From an uncultured beta proteobacterium (GTDB lineage Bacteria > Pseudomonadota > Gammaproteobacteria > Burkholderiales > Rhodocyclaceae): a stretch of DNA of 10,364 nt. The stretch is taken from NCBI GenBank assembly GCA_903933395.1, contig CAIZKA010000269.1, forward strand, positions 1 through 10,364, in the 5' to 3' direction. The translations under genes and the position numbers were made by a program. This document shows, one piece after another, positions 1-7,032 of this stretch (position 1 is the first letter of the stretch; each line of letters begins with the position of its first letter). The notes below the pieces were generated by a model. That model was not told where the DNA came from. It worked only from the letters and a program-made list of their open reading frames with translations, and did not search any database.

Positions 1-506
1 ACCATCGCGGTCAGGTTGTTGGGGAAGGTGCGCACCGAGATGTTGTACTCCTGCACCGACTTGATGTAGCGGTTGCGCGCCACGGTGATGCGGTTTTCGG
101 TGCCTTCCACCTGCGCCTGCAGGTCGCGGAAATTGGCGTCGGCCTTGAGCTGCGGATAGTTTTCCGCCACCACCAGCAGGCGCGACAGCGCGCCGCCCAG
201 ATCACCCTGGGCCTTCTGGAACTTGGTAAAGGCGGCCGGATCGTTGATCAGCTCCGGCGTGGCTTTCAGCCCGGCGACGTTGGCACGCGCCTCGGTGACG
301 CGCGTCAGGACTTCCTTCTCGTGGCTGGCGTAGCCCTGCACCACCGACACCAGGTTGGGAATCAGGTCGGCGCGGCGCTTGTACTGGTTCAGCACTTCGG
401 ACCATGCCGCGGTCACGGACTCGTCGTTGATCTGGATCTGGTTGTAGCCGCAGCCGGAAAGCAGGGAAGCCGCGAGGGCGAGGACGGCGAGCAGACGCAT
501 GCGCAT
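1..506 (-). CDS. lemA: LemA family lipoprotein (3' end beyond window)
   Basis: Membrane-anchored LemA family protein whose molecular role is not settled; the family has an alpha-helical-bundle domain. Reading the minus strand from ATG at 506 gives 168 residues with no stop before the window edge, so the C-terminus is missing. Residues 1-19 form a lipoprotein signal peptide: an Arg-rich start, a hydrophobic stretch (LLAVLALAASLL), then the lipobox LSGC with C19 as the lipidated Cys. Family-typical stretches follow: AAWSEVLNQYKRRADLIPNL (33-52), then VEGTENRITVARNRYI (133-148) and FPNN (161-164). The chosen start has GGAG 6 nt upstream; a second ATG two codons later and an upstream ATG at 521 are less well placed. 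LemA genes often neighbour TPM-domain (YgcG-like) membrane proteins; any such partner would lie beyond position 1. Seen: lipobox and family motifs. Known: membrane association. Inferred: anchoring through the lipid rather than a transmembrane helix. Confidence 0.93.
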   Translation of the reverse strand, partial: MRMRLLAVLALAASLLSGCGYNQIQINDESVTAAWSEVLNQYKRRADLIPNLVSVVQGYASHEKEVLTRVTEARANVAGLKATPELINDPAAFTKFQKAQGDLGGALSRLLVVAENYPQLKADANFRDLQAQVEGTENRITVARNRYIKSVQEYNISVRTFPNNLTAM

Positions 507-538
507 GGGAATCTCCAACATGTAGGGAAACAGCAGCG

Positions 539-567
539 AATATGGCGGTGAACCCATGCAAATGCAA
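539..567 (-). promoter_or_regulatory. Candidate sigma70 promoter of lemA
   Basis: On the minus strand a -35-like TTGCAT (562-567) and a -10-like CATATT (539-544) are separated by exactly 17 nt, about 30 nt upstream of the lemA start. Both hexamers match the consensus only partly (3/6 and 4/6), so this is a candidate only. A second TTGCAT copy (556-561) sits directly downstream of the first but is at the wrong spacing. Confidence 0.3.
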
Positions 568-587
568 GGGGAGCCCTTCTGCGGCGG

Positions 588-887
588 CTACTTCGGCCAG
601 CGGTTGTGCCCGAGGAACTCTTCCCAGCTCAGAAAACCGTCCTTGTCGGCATCAAGCTTGTCGAAATTCTCGGTCAGGTAGCTCGAACGGCCGGTAACTT
701 CCTCCCGCGAGAGCTTGCCGTCCTTGTTAGTGTCGAAGGAATCGAAGCGCTCCTCGGCGCGCTTCTTTTCCGCGCGAGCCAGGTCGCCCTTGTGCCCCGC
801 CGCATCGAGTTTGGGCACCATGGTCTGCGCCTGGAGCGCCCCCGGCGCGACGCACAATGCCAGTAACATCAACAAGAGATATCGCAT
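588..887 (-). CDS. Small exported EF-hand calcium-binding protein
   Basis: A 99-residue protein with a signal peptide and two consecutive EF-hand loops, expected to bind Ca2+ in the periplasm or outside the cell. Residues 1-20 are a Sec signal peptide (MRYLLLMLLALCVAP, predicted cleavage at ALQA|QT). The first loop is DTNKDGKLSREE (52-63), with ligand positions D52, N54, D56 and E63. The second is DADKDGFLSWEE (79-90), with D79, D81, D83 and E90; both are canonical 12-residue loops with Gly at position 6. A charged segment (LARAEKKRAEERF, 36-48) precedes them and probably forms the first E helix. The reading frame is open far upstream, but the ATG at 887 is chosen because it begins a clean signal peptide. 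Its ribosome binding site is poor (GAGCGGGGCGG). It is separated from lemA by about 80 bp and is divergent from the oxidoreductase. The partner or process is unknown; proteins of this kind are often simply called EF-hand domain-containing. Confidence 0.9.
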   Translation of the reverse strand: MRYLLLMLLALCVAPGALQAQTMVPKLDAAGHKGDLARAEKKRAEERFDSFDTNKDGKLSREEVTGRSSYLTENFDKLDADKDGFLSWEEFLGHNRWPK

Positions 888-906
888 GACCGCCCCGCTC
901 AGGATC

Positions 907-925
907 GTCGAAAGCCGATTTCGAC
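907..925. repeat. Perfect 7-bp inverted repeat in EF-hand gene leader
   Basis: GTCGAAA (907-913) and TTTCGAC (919-925) are exact reverse complements separated by 5 nt (GCCGA). The repeat lies between the predicted transcription start and the start codon of the EF-hand gene, about 20 nt upstream of the ATG. It could be a dimeric repressor's operator or a leader RNA hairpin near the ribosome binding site. No regulator can be named from the sequence. Confidence 0.55.
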
Positions 926-937
926 AGGATGCGCACC

Positions 938-966
938 ATTGTCGCAACGATGCGCCGGATTTGCAA
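938..966 (-). promoter_or_regulatory. Candidate sigma70 promoter of the EF-hand gene
   Basis: On the minus strand TTGCAA (961-966; 4/6 to TTGACA) and GACAAT (938-943; 4/6 to TATAAT) are spaced by exactly 17 nt. Transcription would start near 931, leaving a leader of about 44 nt that contains the 907-925 inverted repeat. The call comes from hexamer similarity and spacing only. Confidence 0.45.
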
Positions 967-1037
967 AACCTGTATTCCGGCGAAAGCTGCCGACGCCGAC
1001 CCCGCGCTGCGCAGGGCCTCTGGAAAAGCCGTTCGCC

Positions 1038-1043
1038 TACAAT
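1038..1043 (+). promoter_or_regulatory. Candidate -10 element of the FAD/Fe-S oxidoreductase gene
   Basis: TACAAT (5/6 to TATAAT) lies 30 nt upstream of the ATG at 1074. No convincing -35 hexamer is present 16-18 nt upstream. The expected leader is about 23 nt with no clear Shine-Dalgarno sequence. Confidence 0.35.
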
Positions 1044-1073
1044 AGAGCCCCTTTGGCTCCACCGTAATCCGGC

Positions 1074-4000
1074 ATGACCGCCCGCCTGCGCGAAATCCCC
1101 TACAACTACACCTCGTTCTCCGACCGCGAGATCGTCATTCGCCTGCTCGGTGCGGAGGCCTGGGCGACTCTGACGGAACTGCGCAGCGAGCGCGTCACCG
1201 GCCGCTCGGCACGCATGCTCTACGAAGTGCTGGGCGACATCTGGGTGGTGCGGCGCAATCCCTACCTCGAAGACGACCTGCTGGGCAATCGGGAGCGGCG
1301 CGAGGCGCTGGTGGAAGCCCTGCGCCATCGCCTGCGGGAGATCGACAAGCGGCGCGAGGGAAATGAGCACGTCGCGTCCTTGCTCAGGGCCGCACAAGCC
1401 GCGGTGAAAGACTTCGAGCGATGGTTCGAGGAAACCCGCAGCCTGCGCAAGAAGGCGCAGAAGGTTCTGGCGCGCCATACCCGCAAGGACAACGTCTGCT
1501 CCGACGGCCTGGCGCGCGTCTCGCACGTCACCGATGCCACCGACTGGCGCGTCGAGTATCCGTTCGTGGTGCTGGCGCCCGATACCGAAGAGGAAATGGC
1601 GCCGCTGGTGCGCGCCTGCATCGAGCTGGGCCTGACCATCATCCCGCGCGGCGGCGGTACCGGCTACACCGGCGGCGCGGTGCCGCTGGATGCGCTATCG
1701 GTGGTGATCAACACCGAGAAGCTGATTGACCTCGGGCCGGTGGAGATGAAGCGCCTGCCCGGCACCGCCCAAGACTACGCCACGGTGCGCACCGGCGCCG
1801 GCCTGGTCACGCGCCGTGTCATGGAGGCGGCGGAGAAGGCCGACCTCGTCTTCGCCTGCGATCCGACCTCGGCCGATGCTTCCTGCATCGGCGGCAACAT
1901 CGCGATGAATGCCGGCGGCAAGAAGGCCGTACTGTGGGGCACGGCGCTCGACAACCTGGCCTCGTGGCGCATGGTGACGCCGGACGGCAACTGGCTGGAC
2001 GTCGAGCGCCTGAACCACAACTTCGGCAAAATCCACGAGCAGGAACTTGTCAGCTTCCGCCTCGTGCGCTGGGACGCCAGCGGAAAGAAAAAACTGGGCG
2101 AAGAGCAGCTCGACGTACCGGGCAGGCAGTTCCGCAAGGAAGGCCTGGGCAAGGACGTCACCGACAAGTTCCTCGCCGGCATTCCCGGCGTGCAGAAGGA
2201 AGGCACCGACGGCCTGATCACCTCGGCGGTCTGGGTGCTGCACAAGATGCCGCCGGTGACGCGCACGGTCTGCCTGGAATTCTTCGGCCGCGTCACCGAT
2301 GCCGTGCCCTCCATCGTCGAGATCACCGATTACTTCAAGCCGGGCGGCGCCGGCCTTGCTGCCGGCGTGCAGCTGGCGGGACTGGAACACCTCGACGAGC
2401 GGTATGTGCGCGCCGTCGGTTACGCGACGAAGGCCAAGCGCCACGGGCGGCCCAAGATGGTGCTGATCGGCGACATAGTCGGCGCCGACGAGACGGCGGT
2501 GATGGCCGCCGCGTCGGAAGTCGTCAAGCTCGCCAATGCGCGCAGCGGCGAGGGCTTCATCGCCGTCTCGGCCGAGACACGAAAGAAGTTCTGGCTCGAC
2601 CGCGCGCGCACCGCGGCAATCTCGAAACACACCAACGCCTTCAAGGTCAACGAGGACGTCGTCATCCCGCTGCCGCGCATGGGCGATTATTGCGACGGCA
2701 TCGAGCGCATCAACATCGAGCTGTCGCTGGCCAACAAGATCGAACTGGCCGACGCGCTGACGGAATTCCTTCAGGGCGAACTGCCGCTGAACGCGGGTGA
2801 CGCCAACCTCGACCCCGAACTGCTGCTGGGCGACAAGCGCGAGCAGGCGCTGGAGCTGGTTGCCGAGGTGCGCGCCCATTGGCAGGCGCTGCTCGACAAT
2901 CTGGATCAGCACTTCCGCGAGCTGCAGGATTACCGCATGCGGGTGTCGTGGAAGGCCGAACTCAAGGCGCCGCTGGAGGCCCTGTTCGACGGCGTCGCCT
3001 TCCGCCCGGTGCTGGAACGCATCACCGCGATCCACAAGGAGATCCTGCGCGGCCGCGTCTTCGTCGCCCTGCACATGCATGCCGGCGACGGCAACGTGCA
3101 TACCAACATCCCGGTGAATTCCGACCACTACGCGATGCTGCAGACCGCCTACAAGGCGGTGCAGCGCATCATGGCTCTGGCGAAGAGTCTGGGCGGGGTG
3201 ATTTCCGGCGAACATGGCATCGGCATCACCAAGCTGGAGTTCCTCAGCGACGAAGAAATCCGCCCCTTCCGCGACTACAAGCAGAAGATCGATCCCGAGG
3301 GCCGCTTCAACCGCGGCAAACTGATGCAGGGCGGCGACCTTTCCAACGCCTACACGCCGTCGTTTGCCCTGCTCGGTGTCGAATCGCTGATCATGGAGCA
3401 GTCGGACATCGGGCATATCTCGGACTCGATCAAGAACTGCCTGCGCTGCGGCAAGTGCAAGCCGGTCTGCTCGACCCACGTGCCGCGCGCCAATCTGCTC
3501 TACAGCCCGCGCAACAAGATCCTCGGCGCCTCGCTTCTCATCGAAGCCTTCCTCTACGAGGAGCAAACCCGGCGCGGCATATCCTTGCAGCACTTCGACG
3601 AATTCTCCGACGTCGCCGACCACTGCACGGTCTGCCACAAGTGCGTGACCCCCTGCCCGGTGGATATCGATTTCGGCGATGTCTCGGTGGCGATGCGCAA
3701 TTTCCTGCGCCGCCAGGGCAAAAAGAAGTTCAATCCGGGCACGGCGGCGGCGATGGGCTTCCTCTCGGCCACCGACCCGGCGACGATCAAGCTGGTGCGC
3801 GCCGGCATGATCCAGCTCGGCTACAAGGCGCAGCGCCTGGGCCACAGACTGGCCAAGTCCTTCGGCCTGATCCAGGACAGCGTCAGGCATCCGCCGGCAA
3901 CCCTTGGCCGCCCGGACATCAAGGCCCAGGTGATCCACTTCCTCAACAAGCCGATGCCGAAGAACGTGCCGATGCGCACCTCACGCGCCCTGCTCGACGT

Positions 4001-4862
4001 CGAGGACGACAGCCTGATCCCCGTGATCCGCGATCCGCGGCGGGCGGGCGACGATTCCGAAGCCGTGTTCTACTTCCCCGGCTGCGGCTCGGAACGGCTG
4101 TTCTCCCAGGTCGGCCTTGCCACCCAGGCCATGCTCTGGCATGCCGGCGCCACCACGGTGTTGCCGCCGGGCTACCTGTGCTGCGGCTACCCGCAGACTT
4201 CTAGCGGTGATGAGGACAAGGGCCAGGCCATCACCACGGCCAACCGCGTGCTGTTCCACCGCGTCGCCAACACGCTGAACTACCTCGACATCAAGACCGT
4301 GGTGGTGTCCTGCGGCACCTGCATGGACCAGTTGCTGAAGTACGAATTCGGCAAGATATTCCCCGGTTGCCGGCTGGTGGACATCCACGAATGGCTGTAT
4401 GAAAAGGGCATCAAGCTCGACGGCGTGAAGGGGGTCCAATACATGTACCACGAGCCTTGCCACACGCCGATGAAGCACCATTCCGGAATCAAGGTGGTCA
4501 ACGCCTTGATGGGCCAGCGCGTCGATCTCAACGATCGCTGCTGCGGAGAATCCGGCACGCTGGCCGTGACGCGGCCGGATGTGTCGACCCAGATACGCTT
4601 TCGCAAGCAGCAGGAAATCGGGGCCGGAGCCGCGGCACTAAGAGTTCCCGAAGGAACGCAGAGCGCTGGCGCCGGCACGGCGGTAAAAATCCTGACCTCC
4701 TGCCCGTCCTGCCTGCAGGGCCTGTCGCGCTACGACAATGATGCGGATATCTCGGCCGACTACATCGTCGTCGAAATGGCCAGGGCGATTCTCGGTCCGG
4801 ACTGGATGCGGGATTATGTTCACGCCGCCAACAGCGGCGGCATTGAACGGGTGTTGTTGTAG
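1074..4862 (+). CDS. DUF3683 FAD-linked oxidase / Fe-S oxidoreductase (GlcD-GlcF type fusion)
   Basis: A 1262-residue flavin and iron-sulfur dehydrogenase, expected to oxidise a 2-hydroxy acid and pass electrons on through Fe-S centres. Domains in order: an N-terminal DUF3683-like region (about 1-150); a PCMH-type FAD domain with PRGGGTGYTGGAVP (191-204) and GGNIAMNAGG (273-282); and an FAD-oxidase C-terminal domain with HMHAGDGNVH (667-676) and SGEHGIG (711-717). Two 4Fe-4S motifs follow: C789-x2-C792-x2-C795-x3-C799 and C851-x2-C854-x2-C857-x3-C861. Two Cys-rich CCG domains end the chain: C1004, C1036-C1037, C1080, C1083, then C1129, C1156-C1157, C1210, C1213. All expected cofactor residues are intact. 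The middle (GKIHEQEL, EGLGKDVTDKFLAGIPGVQ) resembles E. coli YdiJ, a D-2-hydroxyglutarate dehydrogenase. DUF3683 makes this protein about 240 residues longer than YdiJ. No signal peptide is seen, so it is cytoplasmic or bound to the inner face of the membrane. The gene stands alone, and its substrate cannot be read from context; D-2-hydroxyglutarate or D-lactate are the obvious candidates. Confidence 0.93.
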   Translation: MTARLREIPYNYTSFSDREIVIRLLGAEAWATLTELRSERVTGRSARMLYEVLGDIWVVRRNPYLEDDLLGNRERREALVEALRHRLREIDKRREGNEHVASLLRAAQAAVKDFERWFEETRSLRKKAQKVLARHTRKDNVCSDGLARVSHVTDATDWRVEYPFVVLAPDTEEEMAPLVRACIELGLTIIPRGGGTGYTGGAVPLDALSVVINTEKLIDLGPVEMKRLPGTAQDYATVRTGAGLVTRRVMEAAEKADLVFACDPTSADASCIGGNIAMNAGGKKAVLWGTALDNLASWRMVTPDGNWLDVERLNHNFGKIHEQELVSFRLVRWDASGKKKLGEEQLDVPGRQFRKEGLGKDVTDKFLAGIPGVQKEGTDGLITSAVWVLHKMPPVTRTVCLEFFGRVTDAVPSIVEITDYFKPGGAGLAAGVQLAGLEHLDERYVRAVGYATKAKRHGRPKMVLIGDIVGADETAVMAAASEVVKLANARSGEGFIAVSAETRKKFWLDRARTAAISKHTNAFKVNEDVVIPLPRMGDYCDGIERINIELSLANKIELADALTEFLQGELPLNAGDANLDPELLLGDKREQALELVAEVRAHWQALLDNLDQHFRELQDYRMRVSWKAELKAPLEALFDGVAFRPVLERITAIHKEILRGRVFVALHMHAGDGNVHTNIPVNSDHYAMLQTAYKAVQRIMALAKSLGGVISGEHGIGITKLEFLSDEEIRPFRDYKQKIDPEGRFNRGKLMQGGDLSNAYTPSFALLGVESLIMEQSDIGHISDSIKNCLRCGKCKPVCSTHVPRANLLYSPRNKILGASLLIEAFLYEEQTRRGISLQHFDEFSDVADHCTVCHKCVTPCPVDIDFGDVSVAMRNFLRRQGKKKFNPGTAAAMGFLSATDPATIKLVRAGMIQLGYKAQRLGHRLAKSFGLIQDSVRHPPATLGRPDIKAQVIHFLNKPMPKNVPMRTSRALLDVEDDSLIPVIRDPRRAGDDSEAVFYFPGCGSERLFSQVGLATQAMLWHAGATTVLPPGYLCCGYPQTSSGDEDKGQAITTANRVLFHRVANTLNYLDIKTVVVSCGTCMDQLLKYEFGKIFPGCRLVDIHEWLYEKGIKLDGVKGVQYMYHEPCHTPMKHHSGIKVVNALMGQRVDLNDRCCGESGTLAVTRPDVSTQIRFRKQQEIGAGAAALRVPEGTQSAGAGTAVKILTSCPSCLQGLSRYDNDADISADYIVVEMARAILGPDWMRDYVHAANSGGIERVLL

Positions 4863-4915
4863 GCGACGTCGAACGTGCCCCGGATTGCCGCTAGCACAGA
4901 CCGTCCGATTGGCGC

Positions 4916-4921
4916 TATCCT
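4916..4921 (+). promoter_or_regulatory. Candidate -10 element of the HIT gene, possible leaderless transcript
   Basis: TATCCT (4/6 to TATAAT) ends 6 nt before the GTG start codon at 4928, so transcription from it would begin at or next to the start codon. No Shine-Dalgarno sequence is visible, which fits a leaderless mRNA. No good -35 is found at 16-18 nt. Readthrough from the oxidoreductase gene 65 bp upstream is the alternative. Confidence 0.25.
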
Positions 4922-4927
4922 TGCCGG

Positions 4928-5371
4928 GTGGCGAAAGAGACTGAATGCGAATTGTGTGCCGATCCCGGCGGTGACCTGCTCTGGGAGGGTGCCCTGTGCC
5001 GGGTGGTGCGCGTCACCGACCCAGCGGCGGCGGCCTTCCCCGGCTTCTGTCGCGTCGTCTGGCAGACGCATGTCGCCGAAATGAGCGACCTCTCGCCAAA
5101 CAACGCGCACCATGCGCTGGAGGTTCTGCTGGCCACCGAGCGCGCCGTGCGGCACACAGTCCGGCCCGACAAGATCAACCTCGCCAGCCTTGGCAATGTT
5201 GTGCCGCATCTGCACTGGCACGTTATCCCCCGCTGGCACGATGACAGCCACTTTCCCGCGCCAATCTGGGCCGGTGCGCAGCGCAGCGCCGGCAAGCGCC
5301 CCGCCCCCGAACATGCCGTACTGCGCAGGGCTCTCGAAACCGAACTTTCGGCCTTGAATGAAATGCCATGA
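4928..5371 (+). CDS. HIT family nucleotide-binding protein (GTG start)
   Basis: A 147-residue histidine-triad protein of the nucleotide hydrolase/transferase superfamily, expected to act on a purine nucleotide-type substrate (AMP conjugates or dinucleoside polyphosphates) in the cytosol. The catalytic triad is HLHWHVI (H94, H96, H98), followed by PRW. The upstream NLASLGNVVPH (84-94) and the CELC pair (C7, C10) near the N-terminus are typical of this small bacterial HIT subgroup. The start is GTG at 4928 because the conserved region begins within a few residues and no other in-frame start fits. No ribosome binding site is visible. It begins 65 bp after the oxidoreductase stop and its TGA overlaps the ATG of the next gene (ATGA), so the two are almost certainly cotranslated. 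Seen: triad, length and overlap. Inferred: a functional link with the PilZ-like protein. The substrate is unknown. Confidence 0.92.
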   Translation: MAKETECELCADPGGDLLWEGALCRVVRVTDPAAAAFPGFCRVVWQTHVAEMSDLSPNNAHHALEVLLATERAVRHTVRPDKINLASLGNVVPHLHWHVIPRWHDDSHFPAPIWAGAQRSAGKRPAPEHAVLRRALETELSALNEMP

Positions 5372-7032
5372 ACTTTGAACTGCCTCCCACCGGAACGGAA
5401 CAAAGTCCGGCGTTTGTAACCGTGGAAACCTGCGAGGAATGGCTGGCGAAAGTGCCCATGGCCAATGCCGTGCAGGCGCAGTCCATGTTCCTGCAGCAAC
5501 TGCACTTGCTGCACCGCTTCACCCTGTCGCCGACCGACCGTTTTACCATTCTCGAGACCTTGCGCGGACCGGTTTGCGCCGTGCAGGAGGATGCCGGCAA
5601 AAAGTTCGCCGGCAAGCCGCTGCCGTTCGCGCCCCACGAACAGGCCGCGCTGGAAAGCACGCTGAGCGTCTGGCATGCCCTGAGCCTGGGATACCTGCGC
5701 TGTTTTGATGCCCTTTGCTGCGGCGATACCGGCGTTTTCTCCACCCCGCTTCTGGTGGCACAACAAGCGCAGATCGCAAGCCACCCGGAACTGGCAGGCA
5801 GGGCGACCAAGCTGGCCCAGCGCACGCTGTCGGTGTTTGCCGACTGGCAGGTTGATCTCTGTCGCGGCGAACAACTGCCCGATGCCAGCTACTGGAGACA
5901 ACTGCATCAGATTTTCTCCGCCGCGGAAACCCTCGGCGTCGGCAATCGCGCCGTGACCGACCACGTGCGTCACGGCACCGCGCATACCAGCGCACTGGCC
6001 ACCTACGCCGAATGCCACCTGGTGAGCACTGCCAACGTCTACGAGCTTCCGTCCCGCCATCTGGGCTGGGTGGTTCGCTGGGCCAAGCGCTGGGGTCCGA
6101 AAGTTGCGCTGCTGACGGCGCCGCCCGAGGATATCCGCGCCCGGGCCGTGCCGCTGTGGATCGATGTCGAATCCGATCACCCCGCTTCCTACATGCCGCA
6201 ACCGTCCGGCGGCAGCCGCTGGCTTGAAACCACCGAACTCAGGAAAAGCCTGGTTGCCCGCATCACCTTGCTGGCGCAGGGGCGCGAGCCGGGCGAACTG
6301 CAACTCGGCGACGACGTCACCCAGCCGGCCGCCACCCTCCTGCTGCAACGCGTGCTGCAACGCTGGTGCAAGGGTGGCGCGCCGCGCCGCCATGAAAGGC
6401 ATACCGCCAATGCCGACTGCAGTTTCATCGCAGGCCTGGAAGCCGTGCATTCCCTCTTCTCCGGCGGCCAGGCCTTCCGCGCGCCGACGCGCAGCGATAC
6501 GGCCTTGCGCCGAGAACGGGAAGAGTTCGAGACTTTTGGCGACCGCGGCCGTCGCACGGAAGCTGCTGGCGAAAAGGGCAATTCGCACCTTGAAACATGG
6601 CATGTGGTCGACGAAGCAGCCAACGGCATGCGCATAACAAGGCCGCTCAAGGAGGGCGCGCGCATCGGCACCGGCCTGTTGATCGCGGTAAAAACGAAGG
6701 ACAGTCAGCGCTTCGCTTTGGGCAACGTGCGCTGGGCATTGCGCGAAGGTGAGAATTCTCTCGCCGCCGGCATCCATCTGTTTCCGGGGGAAGCCCGTCC
6801 CGTGGCGATCCGCATTGTCGAGGCCGGCGCAACCGGCAACCCCTGGCGTCAGGGCTTCCTGTTGCCGGCAATACCCGCCATCAATGAATCGGCCAGCGTG
6901 GTCGTTCCTGCCGGCGCGTTCCGTATCGATCGCAGCATCGAGGTCATGGTCGATGAGAAGCCGCAAATGCTGAAGCTATTCCGCGTCCTTGATCGCGGCG
7001 TCGAGTTCGAGCGCTGCAATTTTTACGATTGA
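5368..7032 (+). CDS. Conserved hypothetical protein with PilZ-like C-terminal half
   Basis: A 554-residue protein I cannot assign to a named family with certainty. There is no signal peptide or transmembrane segment, so it is probably cytosolic. Residues 30-270 are Leu/Ala/Gln-rich and look alpha-helical. The C-terminal half has features of PilZ, the c-di-GMP-binding beta-barrel: an RxxxR (R340-R344, RRHER) followed by a hydrophobic strand and GLEAVHSL, then after about 70 residues a DxxxxG element (VVDEAANGMRI, 413-423). Beyond that come strands resembling PilZ: GTGLLIAVKT, FALGNVRWALRE (449-460) and LAAGIHLFPGE (465-475). In classical PilZ domains RxxxR and DxSxxG are about 20-30 residues apart, so here the domain would be split by an Arg/Glu-rich insert (373-405), and Ser is replaced by Ala. 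It starts inside the HIT stop codon (ATGA) with no ribosome binding site of its own, which implies translational coupling. Its 3' end overlaps the 3' end of phoR by 10 bp. PilZ is inference; c-di-GMP binding is unproven. Confidence 0.8.
   Translation: MNFELPPTGTEQSPAFVTVETCEEWLAKVPMANAVQAQSMFLQQLHLLHRFTLSPTDRFTILETLRGPVCAVQEDAGKKFAGKPLPFAPHEQAALESTLSVWHALSLGYLRCFDALCCGDTGVFSTPLLVAQQAQIASHPELAGRATKLAQRTLSVFADWQVDLCRGEQLPDASYWRQLHQIFSAAETLGVGNRAVTDHVRHGTAHTSALATYAECHLVSTANVYELPSRHLGWVVRWAKRWGPKVALLTAPPEDIRARAVPLWIDVESDHPASYMPQPSGGSRWLETTELRKSLVARITLLAQGREPGELQLGDDVTQPAATLLLQRVLQRWCKGGAPRRHERHTANADCSFIAGLEAVHSLFSGGQAFRAPTRSDTALRREREEFETFGDRGRRTEAAGEKGNSHLETWHVVDEAANGMRITRPLKEGARIGTGLLIAVKTKDSQRFALGNVRWALREGENSLAAGIHLFPGEARPVAIRIVEAGATGNPWRQGFLLPAIPAINESASVVVPAGAFRIDRSIEVMVDEKPQMLKLFRVLDRGVEFERCNFYD

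Noticed and set aside
567..579. Hairpin AAGGG-CTC-CCCTT on the minus strand after the EF-hand gene, as a terminator.
   Set aside because: The stem is only 5 bp and is followed by GCATTTGC without a T tract, so it is too weak to call.
888..1526. N-terminal extension of the EF-hand frame upstream of ATG 887, up to 1526.
   Set aside because: It would put a signal peptide in the middle of the protein, overlap the oxidoreductase gene on the other strand and cover the promoter region.
1695..3938. A 747-codon open frame on the minus strand opposite the oxidoreductase gene.
   Set aside because: It lies wholly antisense to a gene with intact domain motifs. Its His/Ala/Gly/Val-rich translation contains no recognisable domain, and long antisense frames are common in GC-rich codon-biased DNA.
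4915..6966. A 683-codon open frame on the minus strand opposite the HIT and PilZ-like genes.
   Set aside because: Antisense shadow of two supported genes; its translation has no family features.
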